From a virus: a stretch of DNA of 24,138 bases. Numbering within the stretch: the stretch's first letter is position 1; each line of letters begins with the position of its first letter. The position numbers and the translations under genes are program-made. Positions 8,901 through 16,311 of the stretch are shown one piece after another. A model generated the notes under the pieces. The model did not search any database, was not told the origin of the DNA, and was given only the letters and a program-made list of their open reading frames with translations. The stretch spans positions 1 through 24,138 of IMG/VR virus record IMGVR_UViG_3300017727_000157; one strand, 5' to 3'.

Positions 8901-10397
8901 TAACGAATTACCTTGAGTGGATGTTGCTAAAGGTTGAAAATTAGTATTCAAAACTGTACCAATACGTTCAGCAAATTCTATTGAATTTACCATTTCATAC
9001 ACTGAAGTATAATTTCTATTTACTGGAAATATTACAGATAATTCAAATGGAGTGTTTTCAAACGCTGAGTCATAACACGCATCACCGGTATCTCCATTTA
9101 ATTGAGAATGTTGTATAAATACTGTAAAAGCTAATGAAGATCCTTTGACTAATCTATTAGCAAAATCACTTAAATCAAAACTAATTTTAGAATTTTGTAC
9201 AGTTGTGTTTGTGTTAGGATTTATAGTATATACAGCTCCTGTTGACATTGTTGCCTCTGGCAAATCGTCAAATAATATATCGTTAGTAAATAACGATGTT
9301 GTAAAGTTAATAGGTATATCCTGTCCAGCTGCATTTATTATATCATACCCATCAGTATAGTTACCATAAATTAACCTATTACCCTGTATTGTTTGAGCTT
9401 GTGCAACTTTAGGAACATTGTCATATAATCTCAATAACTCATCGCTTCCTAGTACAGTATATATTTTACTGTTTGTAAAAGTATATGTTTGTTTTGAATT
9501 ATTAGCCCATCCATAGTCAGATTTTTTAAATCTTTCTATAACATAAATAGAATTACTATTACTTGGTTTAAATAATAAATCAACCTCGATAACTTTATCT
9601 GATCCAGTTTCAAACTGTACCTCAATAGAGTTATATATATTTTTCATTGAAGCATTATTGAAATTATTCACATCAAAATCAAAAGGCCCTGGTTGAAAAG
9701 CTGCGGTAGAAAACAACGATGTTGCACTATACTCATTGTTTACATACCTATATCTATAAGCAAAAGTTATAAATCTAGTTTCTAAATAATTCTCTTCTCC
9801 AGGAATATTTAAAAACTCTATACTTGGTGCAGGTAATGTGTCTAAAGTATCAAACCCTGGCGGTTTTAAAATAACACTAATATCAGTTTCTTTAATACCA
9901 TCGTTTATCCCTGCTGGATCCGGATAGTTTTGAGTTACATTTATTTTTCTAGGAGGATTTTTGTCGTCTGTCCAAAAAAGTAAATCTTCTATCTTGTTTA
10001 CTCCAGTAATTAAAAACTTAGGATCAAAGTTTAATACTTGTTTGCTAATAACATGATATGTTATAGCTTGTGATTGTACATTGAAAGAAACAATTAAATC
10101 TAACTTGCCACCTACAACAGGATTGTTTGCATCATGAATAAACCAATAGATAGTTTCTTTTGATCCATCTTGGTAGGCTCCTATACATACAGCTGAATTA
10201 GATAAATTTTGACCACCATAAGCTAGAGTGGTTAACTGTGTGTTACCTTTTGAATTTTCTACAGCACCTATTTCAGTGGTTTCTGTAGATCCTAATCTTA
10301 CGTTAATTGCATTAACATATTGGCCTGGAGGAACAAGACGTTCATCAACGCTCTTGTTCATTTTACCCGCAACAAAATTTGTATTTACTATCGGCAT
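5229..10397 (-). CDS. Large tail hub / muzzle-like protein with C-terminal repeat modules
   Basis: A 1722-aa protein, the largest gene here. The N-terminus (about residues 1-60: NTNFVAGKMNKSVDERLVPPGQYV, split here as NTNFVAGKMN then KSVDERLVPPGQY, followed by NAINVRLG and GAVENSKGN) resembles the start of tail stabilisation / muzzle proteins of short-tailed Bacteroidota and marine phages. A region near 1060-1190 (VLQEDKISYVLTGKN, EEYGISYNPESF, YFTDTKRTAVIKL, DTGMRSWFRDQF, GAYDPYMDEYVLS) looks like the beta-propeller-type core of those hubs. Residues 1472-1722 are three type-B repeats (QTYYHDG, QTYYHTG, then a divergent EVYYTTTG), preceded by a CYD...CCGCG cysteine cluster that resembles the end of a type-A module. 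It probably closes the tail channel and forms its distal tip. The hub identity comes from pattern memory and gene order; the repeats are directly visible. Confidence 0.8.
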   Translation of the reverse strand: MPIVNTNFVAGKMNKSVDERLVPPGQYVNAINVRLGSTETTEIGAVENSKGNTQLTTLAYGGQNLSNSAVCIGAYQDGSKETIYWFIHDANNPVVGGKLDLIVSFNVQSQAITYHVISKQVLNFDPKFLITGVNKIEDLLFWTDDKNPPRKINVTQNYPDPAGINDGIKETDISVILKPPGFDTLDTLPAPSIEFLNIPGEENYLETRFITFAYRYRYVNNEYSATSLFSTAAFQPGPFDFDVNNFNNASMKNIYNSIEVQFETGSDKVIEVDLLFKPSNSNSIYVIERFKKSDYGWANNSKQTYTFTNSKIYTVLGSDELLRLYDNVPKVAQAQTIQGNRLIYGNYTDGYDIINAAGQDIPINFTTSLFTNDILFDDLPEATMSTGAVYTINPNTNTTVQNSKISFDLSDFANRLVKGSSLAFTVFIQHSQLNGDTGDACYDSAFENTPFELSVIFPVNRNYTSVYEMVNSIEFAERIGTVLNTNFQPLATSTQGNSLTDLFNTVTIVPTNCVFTKSNSSIDSQTQQGFRIGSTVGSNVFSLQVLAMKYNSGTTDVYEYFYFTRGQGTFTSSQDTSSLHSNRDYETGIVYMDDYGRASTVLVSEFNTTFVPASASVDQNKIKVNIENYPPTWATKYKFVLKPSEGGYETIYSSFYYQSQTTRVIYFKLEGDNQNKVQKGDLLIVKTDASGPLNREVTCQVLDVSAESSNFLELEGEAPTDSNQLAGLYMQIRAQNFSINLDSNAVIDAGEKTASDTSRSYCTPYLQYPAFTTDSNNVTDNYTIPAQSSVKIKWRIGRHDASGCPGIDYIWENTYVSSQDYDDLHAWFQGDFINPAAGDVIDDGDGRLQNPVFINTIATSPGAVQCPAPWTPSFQFWQATPGDAASPLYLACRSGVIACANGGKTWFMEAEIVVTRANNLIVWETQPADADPNLFYDSSEAYDVIGGYHMGGNGDGDQAQTATQDAIVTLPFFNCYTFGNGVESYKVLDALDGQAVNLGERVLAVSKEDFKEADRFAELTYSGIYSSNSNLNNLNEFNLGLVNFKDLETSFGPIMKLHSRETDILVLQEDKISYVLTGKNLISDSTGGGVIASVPQVLGTQIARIEEYGISYNPESFSSWGYDMYFTDTKRTAVIKLKGTSANNDALEVISDTGMRSWFRDQFNVQLNTQKLGAYDPYMDEYVLSTNGDTVPLPPVILPCGTQKSLVNSTSAQEYTIEIGNVIGNVVFDYTISSGTMSVSMVWDGTQVASVSNATTSGSLNFNKTKNSPTTVLVTVTPNPSADYDITCNCPTETSLVVVQVGISSSEDVGKFIHNEFKWNDANVSSPVASNMMTFGSDVQIASQYFIQSGTRSIGVYPYSGSNVTVRSNKINFDDYTWVVNNDNFAWLSSNTLYDNNSTDINALLAAATTVPNSDVNSPSSGLYQATISSINLPVQNQYLYLIYDYRTTNSASFCYDASVVGDACCGCGDFCTPYLSSTVQSSIAIACVQPASQTYYHDGVNVLPSIGDTVYSSSTCDDSASSTRLQSGYYEVGSNNEWIQVNGSGVVVSNGSCAIKAFNSSVNDPQISTICTQSIDQTYYHTGANAAPQAGDFCYSDQGQTKLTDGYYRISSTEFINLNLGTGQVYAVVTCPTVTYYPFNTKQQANPQTACMYSGVLDEVYYTTTGTGPSDGAGTTIYSDNTGTVATGIVLLYSVGTNGAANVWFGTDGSGDIDGNGLQNC

Positions 10398-10398
10398 C

Positions 10399-11319
10399 TT
10401 ACTTTAACCATTTATCCTGGCCTCTCAAACTCATTAAAAGGCGACCAGGGTGAATATTACTTAATCTAATTTTTGCATTTCTTAACAACGACGACTTATC
10501 TTTCCTTGCTCTATTTACAATATATTCTTGTACCCCTAATCTACCATTTAAAAGAGAATATTTTACATAAGCATATAAATATTCTTCAAACAATTTATTA
10601 ACGCTGATGCTTCCGTCTTCACCATTCTCCATGCCATCTGAAACATACTCTACAACTACTGAAGCTCCGTTACCTATAGAGCTAAAATTAATAACTCCTC
10701 TTTGCTTGTCTATACTAAACGTTGGATTTGCGTTAGCAGTTTCAGTGTTTAAACCAAATCTTGCTCCTATTCCAAAGTCAAAATACCAACATCCATCTAC
10801 ATTCCATCCTGATTGATTGTTGTATGCGCTACTTTCATTTAAATAAATAGTTTTAGCGCCACTTGTAAAAGACATGTCTAGTTGTGAAAACTGTGGTTTT
10901 AATACATTGCCGTCTTGATCATATATAATTTTGGCATTATTATCTTGTAAGTATGTTGATGCCCATCCTGTTTGTATATTCTCTGTCAAAGGATATAATA
11001 CGCCGTTTAAATATTGTGATATTCTTACCCAATTTACATAGTCAGAGGGTAATATAAATCTTAAATTATCATCCAAATCCATCTGCAATACTTTCACTTC
11101 TTTCATCGCATCATAATTCAATTCCTGAATTCCTCTTTTAGCATGAAATAAAACTTGGTATCTATTAAGATTATTAATTAACTCATGATTACCTTGATAC
11201 ATTAACATGAAATTATTTACAATATCATTTAATGAAACGTACTGGTATGATCCCCAATTTTTATCCTGAGGTATTGCTCCTGAGTTTGCGTAATATGCGT
11301 AGTCATTTATATAAGCCAT
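10399..11319 (-). CDS. Tail ring / connector-type structural protein
   Basis: A 306-aa protein. The N-terminal region (about residues 27-105) contains YVSLNDIVNNFMLMYQG, then FHAKRGIQELNYDAMKEVK and LPSDYVNWVRIS. From memory, this pattern recurs in head-tail connector or ring proteins encoded between capsid and tail-hub genes in marine and Bacteroidota short-tailed phages. The middle (110-215) is beta-rich. The C-terminal third is helical and basic, with KLFEEYLYAYVKYSLL and a final Arg/Lys-rich segment. It likely forms an annulus between portal and hub, by analogy to P22 gp4 or crAss-like ring proteins. It is separated by 3 bases from the 331-aa gene and by 1 base from the hub gene, so the three are surely co-transcribed and probably act together. 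The exact ring assignment is uncertain. Confidence 0.75.
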   Translation of the reverse strand: MAYINDYAYYANSGAIPQDKNWGSYQYVSLNDIVNNFMLMYQGNHELINNLNRYQVLFHAKRGIQELNYDAMKEVKVLQMDLDDNLRFILPSDYVNWVRISQYLNGVLYPLTENIQTGWASTYLQDNNAKIIYDQDGNVLKPQFSQLDMSFTSGAKTIYLNESSAYNNQSGWNVDGCWYFDFGIGARFGLNTETANANPTFSIDKQRGVINFSSIGNGASVVVEYVSDGMENGEDGSISVNKLFEEYLYAYVKYSLLNGRLGVQEYIVNRARKDKSSLLRNAKIRLSNIHPGRLLMSLRGQDKWLK

Positions 11320-11322
11320 ATC

Positions 11323-12318
11323 TTACGTTTGTATTTGGTTGTTATTAACTTCTTCTTGTTTACCAAACTGATAAACATCTCCTTCTCTAATCTCTATACC
11401 TATATATTGACATATTTTAGCTACAATCCCAGGTTCGTCTGATGAAGGCAATTCAAAGTCTTGATAATCCGCTTGATTAATGTCAAATAATGGCTCACCA
11501 GAACTAAGTGTTTGGTATGTCCATTTAGGCGATAAAGGGTATCTAATATATTCAGCTGTTACACTTCCGTTATTTGTTATTGTTGTAGGGTAAACTGTAA
11601 TCGTGTTACCTAGCTGACCAGTGTTTGCATCACCAATAACAGACGTAGTTGCTCCTCCTAACACATAAGCCGGGAAACCTGTAGATGGTGCAGTAAGCGG
11701 TGAATTGTTTAAATAAAATATCTTATTCTGATTAACTCTTTCAACTTCAACAATACCTGTTGTATTAAATATACCATAACCATTTCCTATAGTTGCTGCC
11801 ACTCCAAAAGGCGAGTATGATAATGTAAGTTGAGTTTCACTATCTACACTTATAACAAACGCACTAAATCCTGAGTAACTTGATGAAGCCGTGGTATTTA
11901 CTACTTGTTGCCCTACCTTCACTCCGCTAGACACAAACGTAGCAGTCGTATCTGTTAATGTATTTAAACCTGCCGCAGTGCTTGTTCCTGATGTTATTTG
12001 TGTTGGGAAGTAGTTTACTTTATTAATTAAATAATAATCACTAGGTAAATTAAATAAATTAGCTCCTTGTTGAGCTAAACTTCTAGTAACTGAAAAACTA
12101 TCAATTACTTCAACCAATCCTTTTACAATATCAGCATATCCTGTTCCTGAAAGTCTTTGGTTTTCTTTATTAGTCCACGCATTGTATTGATAAAAATAAT
12201 CTTCAAACAAGTCCATTTGCGCTTGTTGCGCATATAAATTAAAGTCTTGAGGAGAGATATATCCGTAATTATTTTTATTAGCAATAGCTAAAACAGTATT
12301 TCTAACCGAGTTAATCAT
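11323..12318 (-). CDS. Tail ring / adaptor-type structural protein with inserted beta-domain
   Basis: A 331-aa protein. The start (INSVRNTVLAIANK, GYISPQDFNLYAQQAQ, LFEDYFYQYN, residues 2-46) and end (FELPSSDEPGIVAKICQYIG, residues 288-307, then a Gln/Asn-rich tail) fit a helical head-tail adaptor family of short-tailed phages. Residues about 111-187 look like an inserted beta-domain (LTDTTATFVSSGVKVGQQVV, then FVISVDSETQLTLS). This follows a pattern common to phage structural-protein insertions: a short strand, GVxVGxxV, NTT, VxSVDSxTxLTLS. It begins directly after a strong terminator and a TATATTTG promoter-like site, so it probably opens the tail-module transcript. Ring or adaptor function is inferred from order and pattern. 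Confidence 0.75.
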   Translation of the reverse strand: MINSVRNTVLAIANKNNYGYISPQDFNLYAQQAQMDLFEDYFYQYNAWTNKENQRLSGTGYADIVKGLVEVIDSFSVTRSLAQQGANLFNLPSDYYLINKVNYFPTQITSGTSTAAGLNTLTDTTATFVSSGVKVGQQVVNTTASSSYSGFSAFVISVDSETQLTLSYSPFGVAATIGNGYGIFNTTGIVEVERVNQNKIFYLNNSPLTAPSTGFPAYVLGGATTSVIGDANTGQLGNTITVYPTTITNNGSVTAEYIRYPLSPKWTYQTLSSGEPLFDINQADYQDFELPSSDEPGIVAKICQYIGIEIREGDVYQFGKQEEVNNNQIQT

Positions 12319-12333
12319 GTTAAATTCTTTTTA

Positions 12334-12341
12334 CAAATATA
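12334..12341 (-). promoter_or_regulatory. Bacteroidota-type -7 promoter element (TATATTTG)
   Basis: Minus-strand TATATTTG followed by T, 15 bases upstream of the ATG at 12318 and directly after the terminator at 12345-12377. Terminator followed by promoter marks a boundary between transcription units. No clear -33 TTTG is seen at normal spacing. Confidence 0.55.
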
Positions 12342-12344
12342 GTC

Positions 12345-12377
12345 AAAAAAAAAGAGGTCACTTTTTTTGTAACCTCT
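12345..12377 (-). terminator. Strong intrinsic terminator after the 138-aa gene
   Basis: On the minus strand AGAGGTTAC pairs with GTGACCTCT (9 bp, one U-G wobble) around a loop of seven A, followed by nine T. The wobble would be a C-A mismatch on the plus strand and the T tract lies on the minus-strand 3' side, so it works for minus-strand transcription. It starts about 22 bases after the stop of the 138-aa gene. Confidence 0.9.
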
Positions 12378-12399
12378 GATTTTTAATAAGTAAAAAAAC

Positions 12400-12816
12400 T
12401 TATGATTGTAATGAAGCAGCTTTTACGCCTGTCACAATCGCAGTGATCTTAGACGGTGGAGTACCAGATGCAGCACTTTTAGGATAACCTCCTGGTGTGT
12501 AAACTGGTTGTTGCCATGAAAGCTTAAGCGATGTTTCTACCGCATCATTTAAGAAATCTTTCCATAAATGAGAATTAGCCACAATTGCATCATGAGTAAT
12601 TTCTAAAGACTGCACTACGTTAGTTTCAGCTGGTACTGTAGCTGAACCATCATTTTGAATAGCATATCCTGCTTGTGCAGAAGAAATACTATTGTAAAAA
12701 ATGTTAACTTTTGTTGTGCTTTCTTGTTTAATCTCCACGATTCCGTTCACGGGGATTAGTTTATATCCAGCATCTTGTCCAACGCCTGATATAAGTAGTT
12801 TGATAAATTTTTCCAT
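12400..12816 (-). CDS. Small virion protein, candidate capsid decoration protein
   Basis: A 138-aa protein (MEKFIKLLISGVGQD...). I place the start at ATG 12816. An upstream in-frame TTG at 12849 would overlap the promoter-like site at 12847-12854 and add eleven residues of different character. The protein is mostly polar and predicted beta-rich, with a Pro/Gly/Ser-rich stretch near residues 105-122 and no membrane segment. It is the only gene between a TATCTTTG promoter-like site 30 bases upstream and a strong terminator 22 bases downstream, so it is probably expressed on its own and in quantity. A monocistronic small gene close behind the capsid gene is what one would expect of a head decoration or auxiliary capsid protein. 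That is an inference; the family is unknown to me. Confidence 0.75.
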   Translation of the reverse strand: MEKFIKLLISGVGQDAGYKLIPVNGIVEIKQESTTKVNIFYNSISSAQAGYAIQNDGSATVPAETNVVQSLEITHDAIVANSHLWKDFLNDAVETSLKLSWQQPVYTPGGYPKSAASGTPPSKITAIVTGVKAASLQS

Positions 12817-12846
12817 AGGTAATAATGTTAATGGGTTAATAAAGCA

Positions 12847-12854
12847 CAAAGATA
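12847..12854 (-). promoter_or_regulatory. Bacteroidota-type -7 promoter element (TATCTTTG)
   Basis: Minus-strand TATCTTTG followed by T, 30 bases upstream of the ATG at 12816. It is identical in its 8 bases to the sites at 1925-1932 and 23288-23295. It argues that translation of the 138-aa gene starts at 12816 rather than at the TTG inside this element. Confidence 0.55.
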
Positions 12855-12860
12855 CGCTTT

Positions 12861-13616
12861 CTATTTATCTTTTTTTAAGCGTTTCTTCAAGAACTTGTAA
12901 GCTTCTAAACCATTGTCACTTTGCATATATGACGTAACGACTCCTATAGGTTCCTCATTAAAAGGTATCGTTAACATTTTCTTTTTATTACTTGGTAAGT
13001 TAAAGTAAACATCTCTTTGATTATTTCTAAATGATAACCAGTTGTTGTCAAAAAACAAATGCACTTCGTTTTGCATTTCCAATAAAGGATCATTGACAAC
13101 CTCTATTAAGTCTTCAGGATTGTTTTTAGCATACACTAAAATATCTCTTTTTAATTCAGGAATAGTTAAAGTATCAACAGACGCTCCCATTAAAATTCTA
13201 GATACAGAAAGTAATTTATCTGTACTTAAATTTTTAGCTAAGATTTGGGCATCTAATTCTAACTCTACCGAAACAAGCTCTTGTGACGCATCTTTAGCTC
13301 TATCAATTTCTTCAAATATCATTCCGTTTCCAGGATGATAATGTAAAAATTGTTGTAATACTTGGTTTTCTCTTTGCACAACCAACATACCATCTTCAAA
13401 CACAATAGGTTCTAGAATAGCATTACCATCTTGTTCGTCTTCAAAAGGGCTTTTTTGGTTTCTTGCATATCTTAAAGGCCTGTTTACACCTTGATCTTCG
13501 TCAAAGTATAATAAAGGTGATCTTACAGAATGTCTTGAGGATAGCATATAAGATAAAGGTCTTTCACTTCTTTTTAATTTATACGCTTTATTTTTAAGGG
13601 TAGTATTTTTTTTCAT
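12861..13616 (-). CDS. Conserved-looking phage protein of unknown function in the head module
   Basis: A 251-aa charged, soluble protein with a very basic N-terminus (KKNTTLKNKAYKLKRSERP) and a Lys-rich C-terminus (KKRLKKDK). The middle contains RPLRYARNQKSPFEDEQ, IVFEDGMLVV, LQQFLHYHPGNG and FEEIDRAKDA (about residues 46-130), followed by a helical region with ELELDAQILAKNL and LKRDILVYAKNNPEDLIEVVND (120-180). There is no membrane segment and no recognised enzymatic motif. Its basic ends would suit nucleic-acid or capsid-interior contact. It lies downstream of the capsid gene, beyond the hairpin at 13654-13680, so it may be expressed at a lower level than capsid. I do not recognise the family. 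Head-completion protein or an internal DNA-contacting protein are both possible. Confidence 0.75.
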   Translation of the reverse strand: MKKNTTLKNKAYKLKRSERPLSYMLSSRHSVRSPLLYFDEDQGVNRPLRYARNQKSPFEDEQDGNAILEPIVFEDGMLVVQRENQVLQQFLHYHPGNGMIFEEIDRAKDASQELVSVELELDAQILAKNLSTDKLLSVSRILMGASVDTLTIPELKRDILVYAKNNPEDLIEVVNDPLLEMQNEVHLFFDNNWLSFRNNQRDVYFNLPSNKKKMLTIPFNEEPIGVVTSYMQSDNGLEAYKFLKKRLKKDK

Positions 13617-13653
13617 TATAATATAATTTAATTTGATTTAATAATAATAAATA

Positions 13654-13680
13654 TTACCCCCGTCTTTAAAACGAGGGTAA
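13654..13680 (-). terminator. Hairpin after the capsid gene, probable attenuating terminator
   Basis: On the minus strand TTACCCTCGT pairs with ACGGGGGTAA (10 bp, one U-G wobble) around a 7-base loop, 15 bases after the capsid stop codon. The wobble is a mismatch on the plus strand, so it is a minus-strand structure. The following sequence is A/T-rich but not a pure T tract, so termination may be partial. It could also protect the capsid mRNA 3' end. Confidence 0.7.
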
Positions 13681-13695
13681 AATTTATGTAACAAT

Positions 13696-15144
13696 TTAGT
13701 CTTGGAATAAGAAGAAGTTGTTTGCACCTAAAGTACATACAGCTCTTTCAGACAGGAAGTTTACTTCCATTGCATCCAAGTCAGAAGTTCTTGCTCCACC
13801 AGCTGAACCAGTAATCCAAGTTTTATATCTTCTGTCTTCAGTTTCTGAAGCTCTATATCTAACATGTAAGAAAGGTCTCTTAGCATTCTTACCTAAGATT
13901 TGATCGTATACAGTAGTTGAACCAGCTGGTACTAATAGACCATTGATTGCTCCACCAACAACGTCACCTCTCATTGTAGGATCGTTAAGGTATTTCCAGT
14001 CAGACTTATAGAAGTCATAACCTCTTCTAAATCCTGTAAATCCAAGATTTAAAGCCATGTCTTTGTCATTGTCAAAAAGACCATAAGATGTACCTCCCGC
14101 TCCGTAAGAGTTTTGAGAAGCAAGCATATCGTCAATATCAAAAGAAAATTCTCTGTTTACGAAAATTACGTTTTCTTCAATTGAACCTTGCTTATCTAGT
14201 CTTTGGATAATGCTATCGAACTGAGAAAGTGTTTGTGGATTTCCTCCGCCCCAAACGTTTCCTCTGTTTCCTACTACATAGAATACACCGTCAGAACCGT
14301 TAAGGTTTGCTAAAGATGCTCCAACACCAGAATTTTGTAAGAAGTCTCCAGCACCAGATCCAGCGTCAGCAGGAACTGCTTCTAACATTGCTGTTTCTAA
14401 ATAGTCTTCGAATCTTAATCTAGTGTCATGCTCAGACTTTAAATACCATAAGTATCCGTTTACTCCGTCTTCACCTGAAACCTCAATCCATCCGATTTGA
14501 GCCATATCAGAACCAGAAACAGAATATTTGTCTTTGATAATAATTGGCTTGTTGTCGAAAATTAAGTCATCAGATTCGTTAGAACCAACCATTCCGTTTG
14601 TTCCTTTATTAAATTCTGATCCATATATAAATATATCACACTCTGCTGTGTTGCCCATTGCTTGACCGCCAGCTTCATAGTAAGCTATCACGACTGTTTG
14701 AGCTCCACCTGCTGCCGATGCTGTTTTTACAATACCTTTGTTAGATAAGTTAGAACCAGGAGTTTTGTCGCTGATCATAACTGTTTGTCCAACTCTTAAA
14801 GCTGATGTGTTTTGTGATCCTAGCGCTGGATTAAAATTAGCGTTAGGAATAGTCCAAGTACCTTCTACAGCAGCTGCTGCTTGACCTGAAGTACATCCTG
14901 TGTACTTAATGTGTAGTCTTCCTTGTTCTGCCCATTTAATAAGGTCAGAGTTAGAAGGCATTTCTGCACCAACCATTCTAAGGAAAGATGCAATTGTTCT
15001 GTTACCATATCTTTCGAATTCTTTTTCATAAGTATCAGGTAGATACTGATTTAAGAAATCAAAATTATTGATGTAGTTTGTACTTACAGGCACTTGTTGT
15101 GCACTTGGTTGTAAGTCAAAACCTGGGGTTAAATTTACTGCCAT
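13696..15144 (-). CDS. Major capsid protein
   Basis: A 482-aa protein, a normal size for a tailed-phage capsid subunit. Support comes from position (after terminase, portal and a scaffold-like gene), the hairpin directly after the gene, and typical character: a helical N-terminal arm (residues 25-75, including FLNQYLPDTYEKEFERYGNR), then beta-rich domains with Asp/Gly turns. Segments such as DTRLRFEDYLETAMLEAVPA, FVNREFSFDIDDML and NLGFTGFRRGYDFYKSDW fit a long spine helix and peripheral domain of an HK97-type fold. It ends with ERAVCTLGANNFFLFQD. Residues about 82-175 look like an inserted beta-domain (ALRVGQTVMISDKT, TVVIAYYEAGG). No cleavage site or protease gene is evident here. It starts 20 bases after the scaffold-like gene. 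HK97 fold is expected from the phage class, not shown by sequence alone. Confidence 0.85.
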   Translation of the reverse strand: MAVNLTPGFDLQPSAQQVPVSTNYINNFDFLNQYLPDTYEKEFERYGNRTIASFLRMVGAEMPSNSDLIKWAEQGRLHIKYTGCTSGQAAAAVEGTWTIPNANFNPALGSQNTSALRVGQTVMISDKTPGSNLSNKGIVKTASAAGGAQTVVIAYYEAGGQAMGNTAECDIFIYGSEFNKGTNGMVGSNESDDLIFDNKPIIIKDKYSVSGSDMAQIGWIEVSGEDGVNGYLWYLKSEHDTRLRFEDYLETAMLEAVPADAGSGAGDFLQNSGVGASLANLNGSDGVFYVVGNRGNVWGGGNPQTLSQFDSIIQRLDKQGSIEENVIFVNREFSFDIDDMLASQNSYGAGGTSYGLFDNDKDMALNLGFTGFRRGYDFYKSDWKYLNDPTMRGDVVGGAINGLLVPAGSTTVYDQILGKNAKRPFLHVRYRASETEDRRYKTWITGSAGGARTSDLDAMEVNFLSERAVCTLGANNFFLFQD

Positions 15145-15164
15145 TGTTTTTTAATTTTTTTAGT

Positions 15165-16295
15165 TTAACTTTTTTTAATACTTCTAATTCTGAGTCCTCT
15201 TCCACTATCTGTATTTCCAACTGGCCTTATTTTCATACCGTCTTTTGAAACGGCTTGTGGAGCCTGTCTCATATCCATATTAATGTTTTTAGATTTTCTA
15301 GTAACATTGTCTACGGCATTTGAAACACCTTGTTCGTAAAAATACTGAGCAAACTTATCAGGGTTCATGGCAACAGATAAAGCTTTGTGATAACCTTTAG
15401 CGTCTGACATTAAACCTTTTTCATCCGTATACTTATTAATAAAATTACCAATGTCTTTTTGAACATTTTTAACCTCATCAGCTGTGCCCGGCTTGTAAGT
15501 AAAATTATTTTCACCAACTTTGAAATCAAAACCTTTGAAATCATTGTTAAAAACCTCGTTGGTTTTATTTAAGAAATAATCATACCTCTTTTTGTTTTGC
15601 TCTTTAACAGTTTTAGATTCATCAAGATAACTCTTATAAGCATTTAAATTTTCTTTTTGATCAGCAGATAATCCATCCCCACTTGACTCAAGAGGAACTT
15701 TATATTTATCTTTTTGTTCATTCAAAAACTTTTTCGCTTTCGCAAGTTCTCGTTTTTTCGCTAACTTAATCTTCTTAATATCTTTTGGATCGTCAATTTC
15801 TTCATCGAAATCAAACTTATCTTCAATAATATCTTGAATATCTATTGCGTCTAACCCTTCTTCAGTGTTAGAGTAATAGTTAGCAAGTACAGAATTGTCA
15901 TCCATAGAATCATAGTCTTTTTGCAAATTGTAAAAATCCTGTATGTTTCTACCGGTTTCTTTTTTGTACTTCAAATACGCAGACACATCTTCAGGTAATG
16001 GTTCGTTTGCCTCTTTTTCCGCAAACAGTTCGTCAACTGAATTTATATCTTTGTTATATCTATCTTTAATATAAGAAAGAACGTTGTCATCATTTAACTC
16101 TAATGACGGAGTTTTATCTTCTACAGGTTCAGTTTTTTCTAACTGAACAGGTTTGTTAGTGTTAACTTTTTCCGCAACTTGTTCTTGTTGTGGAGTATCT
16201 TCAAACTTTTCTTCATGCTTTTTTAAAAGTTGCTCTTCAACTTCAGCACGGGATTTTTCTTCAACCAATCCAAGGTCTTTGACTTTTATTTCCAT
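15165..16295 (-). CDS. Probable capsid scaffolding protein
   Basis: A 376-aa, highly charged, Glu/Asp/Lys-rich and largely helical protein with no hydrophobic core segments of note. The N-terminal 70 residues are acidic and low-complexity (AEVEEQLLKKHEEKFEDTP). The central part has dense charged helices (FDFDEEIDDPKDIKKIKLAKK). The C-terminus turns basic (GRGLRIRSIKKS). It lies exactly between portal and capsid genes, the classic scaffold position, and a basic C-terminal tail that binds capsid subunits is known from P22 gp8-type scaffolds. A TAACTTTG promoter-like site lies 16 bases upstream, so scaffold and capsid may be transcribed together. Scaffold is the best reading; a capsid-interior structural protein is the alternative. 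Confidence 0.75.
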   Translation of the reverse strand: MEIKVKDLGLVEEKSRAEVEEQLLKKHEEKFEDTPQQEQVAEKVNTNKPVQLEKTEPVEDKTPSLELNDDNVLSYIKDRYNKDINSVDELFAEKEANEPLPEDVSAYLKYKKETGRNIQDFYNLQKDYDSMDDNSVLANYYSNTEEGLDAIDIQDIIEDKFDFDEEIDDPKDIKKIKLAKKRELAKAKKFLNEQKDKYKVPLESSGDGLSADQKENLNAYKSYLDESKTVKEQNKKRYDYFLNKTNEVFNNDFKGFDFKVGENNFTYKPGTADEVKNVQKDIGNFINKYTDEKGLMSDAKGYHKALSVAMNPDKFAQYFYEQGVSNAVDNVTRKSKNINMDMRQAPQAVSKDGMKIRPVGNTDSGRGLRIRSIKKS

Positions 16296-16311
16296 TTAAT
16301 TAAATTTTATA

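Noticed and set aside
12817-12849. Upstream TTG start for the 138-aa gene
   Set aside because: It would fall inside the TATCTTTG promoter-like site and adds a stretch unlike the rest of the protein; ATG at 12816 is preferred.
13042-13338. 98-aa plus-strand frame
   Set aside because: Antisense to the 251-aa gene, Ser/Leu-rich shadow of a charged protein. Other plus-strand frames (for example 7675-7914, 9145-9360, 19805-20155) are rejected for the same reason.
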